Source of the DNA: an uncultured Chitinophagaceae bacterium
Lineage (GTDB): Bacteria; Bacteroidota; Bacteroidia; Chitinophagales; Chitinophagaceae
Direction of reading: 5' to 3'
Length of the DNA stretch: 13,629 nt
NCBI GenBank assembly: GCA_946885665.1
Contig: CAMPGT010000093.1
Location: 1-13,629 of the forward strand
Shown here piece by piece: positions 7,034 through 13,629 of this stretch. The position numbers and the translations under genes were made by a program. The notes under the pieces were generated by a model, which did no database searches, was not told the DNA's origin, and saw only the letters and a program-made list of their open reading frames with translations. Numbering within the stretch: position 1 is the first letter of the stretch; each line of letters begins with the position of its first letter.

Positions 7034-8053
7034 ATGAGCAAGAGAGTGTCATTAAAGGATATTGCAAAGGAAGTGGGAGTGTCCACGGCCCTGGTGTCGT
7101 ATGTATTGAACAACCTCAAAGAAGGGCGGATCCGCAAAGAAATAGCGGAGCGGATACGCGAGGTCGCCAAAAGGCTCAACTACCGGCCCAACCAGGTCGC
7201 CAGGAGCCTGAAAACACGCCGCACCCATACCATCGGCCTGATTGTGGCCGACATATCCAATCCTTTTTCTTCATCACTGGCACGCATAGTGGAAGATGAA
7301 GCGGCAAAAGTCAACTACACCGTTATTTTCGGAAGCTCCGACGAAACAGCAGCCAAATCGGAAAAGCTGATCGACACCCTGTTGAACAGGCAGGTTGACG
7401 GGCTGATTATCGCACCGCCGGTGCAGGCTGAGGCGCAAATTGAAGAACTGATGCGACAGGAAACGTCTTTTGTACTGCTGGACCGTTACTTCCCGGGCAT
7501 AAAAACAAATTATGTGGCGCTCGACAATCACCTGGCGGCGAACCTCGGAACCAAACACCTCATTGAAGCGGGTTGCAGGAAAATAGGGCTCATCGCTTAC
7601 AAGACCGGTCTTTTTCATTTAAAAGAAAGGAAACGGGGATACATGACCGCACTCAACGATTCGGGTGTCGGCATCAATAAATCGCTGGTGAAAGAGGTGA
7701 GCATTTTCAACGATCCCCACGAAATCGTCAAATGCCTGAAAGAGCTGATGGACGTGCATCGGCCCGACGGACTGCTATTCGCTTCCAACATGATCGCTGC
7801 GCATGGCTTAAAATACATCAACACTTTGCCCATTACGGTACCCGACGACCTTGCCATCGTGAGCTTTGATGCCACGGAGGCGCTCGATCTTTTTTATTCG
7901 CCCATCACCTACATTCGGCAGCCCTTGCAGGAAATGGGACGAAAAGCCACTGAGATTTTGCTCGAAAGCATTGCATCAAAAAATAAAATCACGCAGGTAA
8001 TGATGGAACCGGAACTGGTGGTAAGGGCATCTTCCCAAAAAAGGGTTCAATAA
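7034..8053 (+). CDS. LacI-family transcriptional regulator
   Basis: This 339-residue protein has the full LacI-family layout. The helix-turn-helix (5-26: SLKDIAKEVGVSTALVSYVLN) is followed by a hinge helix with P52-N-Q-V-A-R-S-L-K (52-60). A periplasmic-binding-protein-like effector domain runs from about residue 65, starting I-G-L-I-V-A-D-I-S-N-P-F-S (67-79). Near the C-terminus is the family segment I-T-Y-I-R-Q-P-L-Q-E-M-G. Such proteins bind CG-centred palindromes and release or bind DNA on sensing a sugar or related metabolite. The two 16-bp palindromes just upstream fit as its sites. It is divergent from the MGS-like/MFS operon, which points to autoregulation and control of that operon. 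The effector is not predictable from sequence. Its stop is 3 bp from that of the convergent CinA-like gene. Confidence 0.93.
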   Translation: MSKRVSLKDIAKEVGVSTALVSYVLNNLKEGRIRKEIAERIREVAKRLNYRPNQVARSLKTRRTHTIGLIVADISNPFSSSLARIVEDEAAKVNYTVIFGSSDETAAKSEKLIDTLLNRQVDGLIIAPPVQAEAQIEELMRQETSFVLLDRYFPGIKTNYVALDNHLAANLGTKHLIEAGCRKIGLIAYKTGLFHLKERKRGYMTALNDSGVGINKSLVKEVSIFNDPHEIVKCLKELMDVHRPDGLLFASNMIAAHGLKYINTLPITVPDDLAIVSFDATEALDLFYSPITYIRQPLQEMGRKATEILLESIASKNKITQVMMEPELVVRASSQKRVQ

Positions 8054-8056
8054 AAC

Positions 8057-8545
8057 TCAGTTGATTTTTTCCTCCAGGATTTTGCTGAACCGGTCGAGTA
8101 TGTCGTTAACGTAATGAAGTTGTGCCTGTAACGGTTTTTCATCGTGCAGATCCAGTCTGCCGGAATCGCAAACCTCCATTCCCTGGCAAATGGCATAATA
8201 GGCGAACAGCTTGTAGTCAGATTCTGGCACCGTTGTGGCGTAGCCCGTTACAGAAATTCCCCAGTCGCTCGCAAAGAGCCGGCACGCGCCGCGCGCCATG
8301 TCGATGGCAATGTTTCGCGATACGCAATTACAGTCTTCGCCTTCCTTTTTATCGATGCCCAGGTGCCGCACCTTCTGGTTGATGTTGTAGGCGGTAATTC
8401 CTCCCTCGAAAAACTGAAGCGCCTTGTCGGCAGACGAAAGCGCGGCCTGCAGGAGGCCGGCGGTTACACTTTCGGCCGTTGAAACGGTTTGGCTGCGCGA
8501 AAGGAGAAGGTCTCTGATTTTTTCTATGCTTCGGTCGTTGAACAT
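8057..8545 (-). CDS. Stand-alone CinA C-terminal-domain protein (NMN amidohydrolase-like)
   Basis: This 162-residue protein corresponds to the C-terminal half of CinA (PncC-type nicotinamide mononucleotide deamidase), with no N-terminal molybdopterin-binding-like domain. Family landmarks are STAESVTAGLL (22-32), FEGGITAYNINQK (45-57), VSRNIA (75-80), MARGA (83-87) and VTGYA (99-103). Several motif positions differ from the usual T-A-E-S-C-T-G-G and T-G-x-A-G-P-x-G; the glycine-rich turn after TG is replaced by Y-A-T-T-V-P. It may therefore be a divergent paralogue whose NMN deamidase activity is uncertain. It is transcribed alone, convergent with the regulator gene and divergent from the DinB-like gene. 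Confidence 0.8.
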   Translation of the reverse strand: MFNDRSIEKIRDLLLSRSQTVSTAESVTAGLLQAALSSADKALQFFEGGITAYNINQKVRHLGIDKKEGEDCNCVSRNIAIDMARGACRLFASDWGISVTGYATTVPESDYKLFAYYAICQGMEVCDSGRLDLHDEKPLQAQLHYVNDILDRFSKILEEKIN

Positions 8546-8639
8546 GCCAGCCGATTATCATAAAATTCCGGGCCATGTTGAAGTTTTATGACTGGGTTCT
8601 TCATAACTTTCTTGTACAATCACCCAAATCACAAAAACA
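8546..8639. other. Divergent intergenic region with an 8-bp inverted repeat
   Basis: This 94-bp gap separates the leftward CinA-like and rightward DinB-like genes. It contains TCATAAAA (8558-8565) and its exact reverse complement TTTTATGA (8584-8591), 18 nt apart. TAACTTTC at 8604-8611 matches the -7 consensus at 5 of 6 fixed positions for the DinB-like gene. Neither signal is strong. Confidence 0.3.
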
Positions 8640-9248
8640 ATGAAAAAGCTGCTCATTTTCAGTGTGGCGCTCGTGATGATCTCATTCATCAGCGCCGATA
8701 AACCACTTACCAAAGAAGAAAGAGAAAAAGCCACCACCTTACTGAAAGACACGGAAACAGGCGTCGAAAAAGCGATTGCCGGTTTGTCCGAAGATCAACT
8801 GCAGTTCCGCGCCTCCGATTCTACGTGGAGCGTTGAAGGATGTGTAAAGCACATTGCCATTACTGAACAAATGCTGTGGCAAACGGTTGAGCAGGCATTG
8901 GCAAAGCCCGTAAATCCTGAAAAAAGATCTTCGATAAAAGCTACCGATGAGCAAGTGGTGCAGATGATAGAAAGCAGGGCGCAGAAAGTAAAAACGATGG
9001 ATCCCTTGAAACCGGAAAACACACCTTTCACGTCAACGGAAGATGCGCTGAAATCATTCAGGGAAAACAGAGACAAGCTGATCAATTTCGTGAATACGAC
9101 ACAGGAAGATTTGAGGAACCGCGTCATCGAATTCCCATTTGCATCCTTCGACGCTTACCAGGTAATCTTGTTTATTGCGGCGCACTCGAACAGGCATACG
9201 CAACAGATCAATGAGGTTAAGGCACAGGCGGCGTTTCCTAAAAACTGA
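8640..9248 (+). CDS. Exported DinB-fold (four-helix, metal-binding) protein
   Basis: This 202-residue protein starts MKKLLIFSVALVMISF and has a likely Sec signal peptide ending near S18-A19-D20. The remainder resembles the DinB/YfiT four-helix bundle. W63-S-V-E-G-C-V-K-H71 gives the first metal-ligand histidine. The C-terminal helix AHSNRHTQQI (181-190) supplies H182 and H186 in the usual H-x3-H pair. DinB-fold proteins include thiol-dependent transferases and many members of unknown function. Export is a feature of a subset in Bacteroidota. No partner gene is evident, since both neighbours are on the other strand. Biochemical function is unknown. Confidence 0.82.
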   Translation: MKKLLIFSVALVMISFISADKPLTKEEREKATTLLKDTETGVEKAIAGLSEDQLQFRASDSTWSVEGCVKHIAITEQMLWQTVEQALAKPVNPEKRSSIKATDEQVVQMIESRAQKVKTMDPLKPENTPFTSTEDALKSFRENRDKLINFVNTTQEDLRNRVIEFPFASFDAYQVILFIAAHSNRHTQQINEVKAQAAFPKN

Positions 9249-9321
9249 TGGTTAAGCTGGTTATCCCAAAAGCACTAACCACAAAAGTCACAAACAGCAA
9301 TATAACTATCGCTTCTTTCAT
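9238..9321 (-). CDS. Candidate 27-residue single-pass membrane peptide
   Basis: The minus strand carries ATG at 9321-9319 and TAG at 9240-9238. The peptide has an acidic/basic start (MKEAIVILLF) followed by an almost continuous apolar stretch (V-T-F-V-V-S-A-F-G-I), long enough for one membrane span. It begins 35 bp after the cbpM stop on the same strand and overlaps the 3' end of the convergent DinB-like gene by 11 bp. No strong ribosome-binding site is visible. An AT-rich gap could produce this by chance, and no known family is recognised. Confidence 0.35.
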   Translation of the reverse strand: MKEAIVILLFVTFVVSAFGITSLTISF

Positions 9322-9356
9322 ATGCTATTAAGAAGTTAAATTACCGTGCCACCGAA

Positions 9357-9671
9357 TTAAACAGATTCGCCGGGAAGGTCATCGGCTTCATAAAAGCGGA
9401 GTTTTGTCCTCAGCCTGCCGATCTCCGCCTGCAAGTGCCGCAGTTTATCCACCATGTGCCGCATCGCATCAATCCCTTCGGGGTTGATGCCCAGTTCGTG
9501 ATGCCAGCGCGTATATATCTCTAATTCATGCAGTTGTTCCTCTTCGATGAAGTCGCCTTCTTCACTGTTCGTTACGGTGATCAGCCCTTCATCGATCAGT
9601 GAACTGATAAAGGACAGGTCGATGCTGTGCACGCTGCAATAGGTGGATATAGCAAACATTTCTCTGTTCAT
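9357..9671 (-). CDS. cbpM: CbpM-like chaperone modulator (MerR-like fold)
   Basis: This 104-residue protein has the CbpM pattern. A MerR-like N-terminal part contains [15 protein letters not shown] near 8-22 and L-I-D-E-G-L-I near 25-31. A middle segment [20 protein letters not shown] (50-69) follows, then a C-terminal coiled coil (about 70-95) of Leu/Arg heptads. In E. coli CbpM binds the J-domain of CbpA and blocks its co-chaperone and DNA-binding activity. Its start codon overlaps the stop region of the DnaJ-like gene by 4 bp (ATGA), so translational coupling and a fixed partner ratio are likely. Identification rests on the pattern plus the partner gene. Confidence 0.82.
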   Translation of the reverse strand: MNREMFAISTYCSVHSIDLSFISSLIDEGLITVTNSEEGDFIEEEQLHELEIYTRWHHELGINPEGIDAMRHMVDKLRHLQAEIGRLRTKLRFYEADDLPGESV

Positions 9672-10576
9672 GGCCGGGAAAGATTGGAAAGTTCTCGGAA
9701 AAGTTGTTTTTGTTTTTCGGTCAAACCGGTTGGTATGGTAACGGTATAAGTGACAATAAGGTCGCCAAACGCGCCTTCTTTCTTATATACAGGAAAGCCT
9801 TTGCCCTTTAACCGTGCTTTTGTGCCGTTCTGGGTTTCGGGCTTCACCTTGAGTTTTATTTTGCCTGCGAGTGTGTCGACGGTGACGTCGCCACCGAGCA
9901 CAGCAGTGTAGAGATCTATCGCCACATTTTTATGAAGGTCGTTTCCCATTCGTTTGTATTCGGCGTCACCAGCAATAACAAACGTGATATAAAGGTCGCC
10001 GTTAGGACCGTTGTTGACACCGGGGCCGCCATGACCTTTCACTTTGATCACCTGTCCATCTTCGACTCCTGCGGGAACGGTTATGCGTACTTTTTTGCCG
10101 TTTAGATCAAAAGTGTGCTGGTGGGTTTCGTATGCCTGCCGGAGCGTCAGGTGCAGTTCGGCATTAAAGTCCTGTCCTCTGAACCTGACCTGTCCGCCCC
10201 TTCTTGATGAGCCGCTGCCTCCAAAAAGCGATTCAAAAAAATCGGAGAATTGTTCGTCCCCAAATTCGCCTGAATAGCCCCGTCCGCCCCATTGTTGCTG
10301 CCCCTGCTGCTGGCTTCCCTGCTGCTGCCGCGCCTGTTCGAACTGGTCGGCGTGTTTCCAGTTCTCACCATACTCATCGTACTTTTTTCTTTTTTCGGGA
10401 TCGCTCAGCACCTCGTTGGCTTCATTGATCTGCTGAAATTTGATGTGCGCTTCTTTGTCGTTCGGGTTGAGGTCAGGATGATGCTTGCGTGCAAGCTTTC
10501 GGTAGGCCTTTCTGATATCATCTTGCGAGGCATTTTTATCCACCCCCAGTATCTTATAATAGTCTATGTATGCCAT
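9668..10576 (-). CDS. cbpA: CbpA-type DnaJ co-chaperone (J-domain, no zinc finger)
   Basis: This 302-residue class-B J-protein stimulates Hsp70 (DnaK) ATPase and binds unfolded clients in the cytoplasm. The J-domain occupies about 1-70, with YYKILGV (6-12) and the HPD triad at 33-35. A glutamine-rich linker (82-96, ten Q) replaces much of the usual Gly/Phe region. It is followed by a short Gly/Phe segment around 97-128 (F-F-E-S-L-F-G-G). Two beta-sandwich client-binding domains run from about 135 to the end, with V-P-A-G-V-E-D-G (167-174) and G-P-N-G-D-L-Y (190-196). The four CxxCxGxG zinc motifs of DnaJ are absent, which with the CbpM partner supports CbpA over DnaJ. The predicted -7 box lies only 12 bp before the ATG. 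Confidence 0.9.
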   Translation of the reverse strand: MAYIDYYKILGVDKNASQDDIRKAYRKLARKHHPDLNPNDKEAHIKFQQINEANEVLSDPEKRKKYDEYGENWKHADQFEQARQQQGSQQQGQQQWGGRGYSGEFGDEQFSDFFESLFGGSGSSRRGGQVRFRGQDFNAELHLTLRQAYETHQHTFDLNGKKVRITVPAGVEDGQVIKVKGHGGPGVNNGPNGDLYITFVIAGDAEYKRMGNDLHKNVAIDLYTAVLGGDVTVDTLAGKIKLKVKPETQNGTKARLKGKGFPVYKKEGAFGDLIVTYTVTIPTGLTEKQKQLFRELSNLSRP

Positions 10577-10588
10577 ACATTAAAATTA

Positions 10589-10596
10589 CAAAACTA
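10589..10596 (-). promoter_or_regulatory. Possible -7 box for cbpA-cbpM
   Basis: On the minus strand this reads TAGTTTTG, an exact TAnnTTTG match. A start site near 10583 would leave a leader of only about 7 nt before the ATG, which is short but possible. The adjoining palindrome shares two of its bases. Confidence 0.35.
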
Positions 10597-10615
10597 ACGG
10601 CCGTTACAATATTGT
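10595..10615. promoter_or_regulatory. Two adjacent perfect palindromes in the cbpA/DsbD-like divergent region
   Basis: TAACGGCCGTTA (10595-10606) is a perfect 12-bp palindrome. It shares one base with ACAATATTGT (10606-10615), a perfect 10-bp palindrome. The first touches the predicted cbpA -7 box. The arrangement looks like regulator-binding sites in the 118-bp gap 10577-10694. No regulator can be named. Confidence 0.4.
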
Positions 10616-10694
10616 TAATTTGAAGCGATTTAGTTTATATTTTAGAAAAGATATATTCTTTTTGTAGTCAGGTCAACCTCAATCAATATTTAAT

Positions 10695-11144
10695 ATGAAC
10701 AAATTATTACTCAGTGTTTTTGCTCTCTTGTTTTCTGCTGCCGGATTTACGCAGGCAAATGTTGTCCAATGGAAATTTGAATCGAAGAAAGTGGACGACA
10801 AGAAGTATGAAGTGAAGTTAATTGCCGTCGTGCAGGATTCCTGGCACATTTATTCAATCAACACGCCCGATGGCGGGCCGCTTCCCACGAAGATAAGCTT
10901 CACCAAAAATCCGCTCGCCGTTTTTGAAGGCAAAGTAAAGGAAGTGGGTAAGCTCGAAACGAAATTCGAAGACGTGTTTGATGTGGATACTAAATTTTAT
11001 AACGACAAAGTCGAATTTGTCCAGGTCGTTACTGTAAAAGGAAACGCTAAAACCAATCTTTCGGGAACTGTGGAGTATATGACGTGCAACGACAGGGAGT
11101 GCCTTCCTCCAAAATCAGTTCCATTCAGCATCGCGCTGAAATAA
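10695..11144 (+). CDS. Secreted DsbD N-terminal-like thiol domain protein
   Basis: This 149-residue protein begins with a clear Sec signal (about 1-20, ending F-T-Q or Q-A). The mature part is an immunoglobulin-like beta domain resembling the periplasmic alpha domain of DsbD. Landmarks are W50-H-I-Y-S (50-54), L63-P-T-K (63-66) and the C-terminal G-T-V-E-Y-M-T-C-N-D-R-E-C-L-P-P (124-139). C131 and C136 match the redox pair that in E. coli DsbD passes electrons to DsbC; the spacing is C-x4-C here against C-x5-C there (from memory). The transmembrane and thioredoxin-like domains of full DsbD are absent, so it must work with a separate membrane partner or serve another redox role. It is a single-gene unit closed by a terminator. 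Confidence 0.82.
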   Translation: MNKLLLSVFALLFSAAGFTQANVVQWKFESKKVDDKKYEVKLIAVVQDSWHIYSINTPDGGPLPTKISFTKNPLAVFEGKVKEVGKLETKFEDVFDVDTKFYNDKVEFVQVVTVKGNAKTNLSGTVEYMTCNDRECLPPKSVPFSIALK

Positions 11145-11178
11145 CAAACCCGGCCACTACACAGTTTTTTTAGTTAAT

Positions 11179-11213
11179 TAGCCCTCTTGCAAAAGAAGAG
11201 GGCTATTGTTTTA
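11179..11213 (+). terminator. Rho-independent terminator after the DsbD-like gene
   Basis: A perfect 10-bp stem, TAGCCCTCTT (11179-11188) with AAGAGGGCTA (11196-11205), encloses a 7-nt loop. It is followed by TTGTTTT. It lies 34 bp past the DsbD-like stop and just beyond the convergent hom stop. On the minus strand no T-run follows directly, so its strength for hom is uncertain. Confidence 0.8.
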
Positions 11214-12476
11214 GTTCCATTCGAAGAGGCCGGCGAGTTCCAGGCTTTTCTTCTTCAGTTTCCGGAGCTCAATATCTTCGATAACCGGGTCGGGCGAAAG
11301 GATCAGTGAATTATTGTTTTCCCTCCACCAGGTTTTTTCTGCAAGCTCTTTAAACGGCAGCACGCCTACAAGATATTTTCTTTCTTCCATGGCGTGCCAC
11401 TCTTCCACCCATTCAAAACTTTCGCGCGGAATGTATTTCAGGTCGTCGAAGCTGATGTAAACGCGAACAAAGAAGTCGTGCGTCAGCTCCTGCGGCTTGT
11501 GATGATATAATTTTTTATACTCGTAGCGGTATTGATAGCGCAATGCGGAGATGTCGCTCAAAACAGCCGATGCGGTAGCGAAGCTGCCTGCTCCTTTACC
11601 GTAGAAGAATTGCTTGTCGGCAAATCCGCTTTCTATCACCACGCCGTTGTATTCGTTACGAACGAAGGCAAGGTGATCATCGTTGCGGACGAACTGCGGC
11701 AACACGAATGCGGCCACTTTGCCATTCTGCAGTTTCTGCGCCTGCGCCACAAGTTTGATGTGAAAGTTTTTTTCCTTTGCCACCATCGAATCGCCCGACT
11801 GGATATTCTGGATACCCGTAAAAACGATATTATTGGGGGTGTCGAGTATGCCGTACGCGTGTGCGAGCAGCAGCGTCCATTTGTTCACAGCATCATATCC
11901 TTCCACATCGAGCGTTGGGTTGCTTTCGGCGAAGCCAAGCTGCTGTGCCAGGATAAGTGCCTGCTTGAAGTCGAGCTTTTCCTCGAACATCTTCGTGAGA
12001 ATAAAATTCGTTGATCCGTTCACGATGGCCTTCATGGAGTGAAGGAGGTCGTTGTCGTAGTACTCTTCGAGGTTGCGGATGACGGGAATGGAGGCGCAGG
12101 CGGCTGCCTCGTACAAAAACGGCTCGCCAGTTTCCTGCTGCAGCTCGAGTACCTCGGTAAGGTGCTCGGCCAGCATCTTTTTGCTCGCGCTAACTACGGC
12201 CTTTCCGTTTCTGAGTGCCGTGGAAACAATTTCGAAAGCTGCTTCCGAATCGTCGATCACCTCAACGATCACGTTGATCTCGGCGTCGTTCAGCAATTCG
12301 AGCTTGTCGGTGGTAAAAAGTTCTTCGGGGGCGTTTCTTTTTTTGCCCGGGTGCTTGATGCAGATCTTTTTGATGCTGGCATTCAGCGAAGGCGTTTGGT
12401 GCATTACCTTGTACAATCCTTCACCTACTACGCCAAATCCAAACAGGCCTATGGTAAGTTGTTTATGCGCAACCAT
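11211..12476 (-). CDS. hom: Homoserine dehydrogenase (monofunctional)
   Basis: This 421-residue cytoplasmic enzyme reduces aspartate semialdehyde to homoserine with NAD(P)H, the branch-point step to methionine and threonine. The nucleotide-binding loop is GFGVVG (13-18). V-S-A-S-K-K (95-100) supplies the conserved lysine. The substrate region is N-G-S-T-N-F-I-L (153-160) and G-F-A-E-S-N-P-T-L-D-V-E-G-Y-D (181-195). E184, D195 and K199 match the catalytic Glu, Asp and Lys positions of yeast homoserine dehydrogenase. No aspartokinase domain is fused. The C-terminal 100 residues could be a divergent ACT-like regulatory region, but I see no firm ACT motif. It starts 1 bp after the metX stop, and its product is the MetX substrate. 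Confidence 0.9.
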   Translation of the reverse strand: MVAHKQLTIGLFGFGVVGEGLYKVMHQTPSLNASIKKICIKHPGKKRNAPEELFTTDKLELLNDAEINVIVEVIDDSEAAFEIVSTALRNGKAVVSASKKMLAEHLTEVLELQQETGEPFLYEAAACASIPVIRNLEEYYDNDLLHSMKAIVNGSTNFILTKMFEEKLDFKQALILAQQLGFAESNPTLDVEGYDAVNKWTLLLAHAYGILDTPNNIVFTGIQNIQSGDSMVAKEKNFHIKLVAQAQKLQNGKVAAFVLPQFVRNDDHLAFVRNEYNGVVIESGFADKQFFYGKGAGSFATASAVLSDISALRYQYRYEYKKLYHHKPQELTHDFFVRVYISFDDLKYIPRESFEWVEEWHAMEERKYLVGVLPFKELAEKTWWRENNNSLILSPDPVIEDIELRKLKKKSLELAGLFEWN

Positions 12477-12477
12477 A

Positions 12478-13527
12478 CTATTTTGTGGTTTCTAATTTTT
12501 GGGCCGAAGAAAAATCTTTACTGATAAATTCAGTTATCAATTTTTCTATCTGCTCGTATTCTAATAAAAATCCGTCGTGTCCATATGGCGAGTCGATCAC
12601 GCGGAAACTGGCTCCGGTAATATGGGCCGCAAGATACTCCTGTTCTTCGACAGGAAAAAGAAGATCGGACTTAATTCCGATAACGAGCGTTCTTGCCCTG
12701 ATGCGTCCGAGTGCCTCCCGGATGCCTTCCCTGTCCCTGCCCACATTATGCGAATCCATTGATTTACTGAGCGTATAGTAACTAAAGGCGTTAAATCGCG
12801 ATGCCAGTTTTTCACCCTGGTAGCGTTGATACGATTGGCTGCGAAACTGCTCGATCTTATCTTCGGTTCCTTCCTGCTGGCCCAACTGATAGGTTTCGTA
12901 GGTGCGGTATGACAGAAGGGCCACGCTTCGCGCCACTTTCATGCCCTCCAATCCTGCGTAAGGCTGTTTTTCCTTCCAGGTAGGATCGGTTTCGATGCAA
13001 AAGCGCTGCGATGCGTTGAAGGCGACTGCCCAGGGTGAGTGCTTTGCGTTGGTGGCCAGGGGCAGTACATTGCGAAAAAGGTCGGGTTCTTCTATCGCCC
13101 ACTCCAGCAGTTGCTGCCCACCCATTGAGCCGCCTATGCCGATGTGTATCTTTTCGATACCCAAAAATTCTCTCAAAGGCTGGTAGGCCCTTGCCATGTC
13201 GCGCGTGGTGAAAAAAGGAAAATCGTGATAGAATTCCGATTGCGCGCCGGGGTTGATGTCGAGCGGACCGATGCTGCCATAGCAACTGCCCGGCATGTTT
13301 ACGCAAACAATGAAAAAATGGGCCGGATCAAAAAGTTTCCCTTCACCCACCAGGCCGGGCCACCATTCGGTGGGTTCGCTGTTGGCTGTAAGCGCATGAA
13401 ATATCCACACGACATTGTCCTTTGCCTCATTAAGTGTTCCATGTGTGGTATAAGCCAGGTGATAACCATGCAGCTGGTGTCCGGATTCGAGCGTGAAGGG
13501 TTTTTTATAGATAAACTGACCGACCAT
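12478..13527 (-). CDS. metX: Homoserine O-acetyltransferase
   Basis: This 349-residue alpha/beta-hydrolase transfers an acetyl group from acetyl-CoA to homoserine, activating it for sulfur addition. Family motifs are H44-A-L-T-A-N-S (44-50), C75-V-N-M-P-G-S-C-Y-G-S-I-G-P (75-88) and the nucleophile elbow GGSMGGQQ (132-139) with S134. D288 in SDLLFP and H317 in YGHDGF complete the triad. Acetyl versus succinyl transfer in this family depends on a few residues and cannot be settled by motif alone; acetyl is assumed from family usage in Bacteroidota. Its ATG overlaps the TAA of the upstream PLP-enzyme gene by one base (TAATG), and hom follows 1 bp after its stop. A three-gene operon is strongly implied. 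Confidence 0.92.
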   Translation of the reverse strand: MVGQFIYKKPFTLESGHQLHGYHLAYTTHGTLNEAKDNVVWIFHALTANSEPTEWWPGLVGEGKLFDPAHFFIVCVNMPGSCYGSIGPLDINPGAQSEFYHDFPFFTTRDMARAYQPLREFLGIEKIHIGIGGSMGGQQLLEWAIEEPDLFRNVLPLATNAKHSPWAVAFNASQRFCIETDPTWKEKQPYAGLEGMKVARSVALLSYRTYETYQLGQQEGTEDKIEQFRSQSYQRYQGEKLASRFNAFSYYTLSKSMDSHNVGRDREGIREALGRIRARTLVIGIKSDLLFPVEEQEYLAAHITGASFRVIDSPYGHDGFLLEYEQIEKLITEFISKDFSSAQKLETTK

Positions 13528-13628
13528 TAATTCACCAGTTGTTTTGAAAATACCTGCTGGAACGCCTGGTCGAAATCTGCTTTGATATCCTCAATGTGTT
13601 CAATTCCCACGCTGATGCGAACGCCGTT
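13527..13628 (-). CDS. Cys/Met-metabolism PLP enzyme (O-acetylhomoserine sulfhydrylase or cystathionine gamma-synthase), C-terminal fragment
   Basis: The last 33 residues of a leftward gene enter at the right edge and end at TAA (13529-13527). The fragment N-G-V-R-I-S-V-G-I-E-H-I-E-D-I followed by K-A-D-F-D-Q-A is the highly conserved C-terminus of the Cys/Met-metabolism PLP family, where the Arg binds the substrate carboxylate. Its product would use O-acetylhomoserine made by MetX. The fragment cannot separate direct sulfhydrylase (MetY) from cystathionine gamma-synthase (MetB). Neighbouring metX with a one-base overlap favours a dedicated methionine operon. Confidence 0.85.
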   Translation of the reverse strand, partial: NGVRISVGIEHIEDIKADFDQAFQQVFSKQLVN

Positions 13629-13629
13629 G

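Noticed and set aside
10636..10643. TATATTTT as a -7 box for the DsbD-like gene
   Set aside because: The last consensus base is missing, the upstream TTTG is only 13 bp away, and the region is AT-rich throughout.
12039..12524. Plus-strand frames opposite hom (also 11532-12014)
   Set aside because: They lie antisense to a well-supported homoserine dehydrogenase frame and show no family signature.

Overview
The window looks like a chromosomal segment from a member of the Bacteroidota, probably a Chitinophagaceae-like soil or plant-associated bacterium. This is an inference. It rests on a SusD-type outer-membrane protein end next to secreted carbohydrate-active enzymes, exact matches to the Bacteroidota -7 promoter box TAnnTTTG, A-rich sequence before start codons with few clear Shine-Dalgarno motifs, and signal peptides ending in A-Q. 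No rRNA, tRNA, CRISPR array, insertion sequence or phage gene is visible. Coding density is very high.

Region 1 (1-5009, + strand) is the tail of a polysaccharide-utilisation-type cluster. It holds the end of a SusD-like protein, an exported calcineurin-like phosphoesterase, a GH127-type beta-L-arabinofuranosidase-like enzyme with a Tat-like leader, an exported endonuclease/exonuclease/phosphatase-fold hydrolase, and a PIG-L/LmbE-type zinc deacetylase with a Tat-like leader. The genes are closely spaced and co-oriented. Two phosphoesterases, a deacetylase and a glycosidase together suggest a decorated, possibly phosphorylated or amino-sugar-containing glycan or glycolipid. The target cannot be read from sequence alone.

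Region 2 (5016-8053) is a divergent regulatory module. A LacI-family regulator reads right. A methylglyoxal-synthase-like protein followed 11 bp later by an AraJ-like MFS transporter reads left. The 237-bp gap between them carries two near-identical 16-bp CG-centred palindromes, each next to a Bacteroidota -7 box. It also carries an intrinsic terminator inside the leader of the leftward operon. The methylglyoxal-synthase-like protein lacks the family's key catalytic aspartates. This is the most unusual part of the window.

Region 3 (8057-10576) holds a stand-alone CinA C-terminal-type protein, an exported DinB-fold protein and a cbpA-cbpM chaperone pair overlapping by 4 bp. Just downstream of cbpM is a candidate 27-residue single-pass membrane peptide.

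Region 4 (10577-13629) begins with a divergent gap carrying two adjacent perfect palindromes. It continues with a secreted stand-alone DsbD N-terminal-like domain, a strong terminator, and a leftward methionine-biosynthesis operon: a trans-sulfuration/sulfhydrylation PLP enzyme (partial), metX and hom, with gene junctions of 1 bp or less. Hom makes homoserine, MetX acetylates it, and the PLP enzyme adds sulfur.
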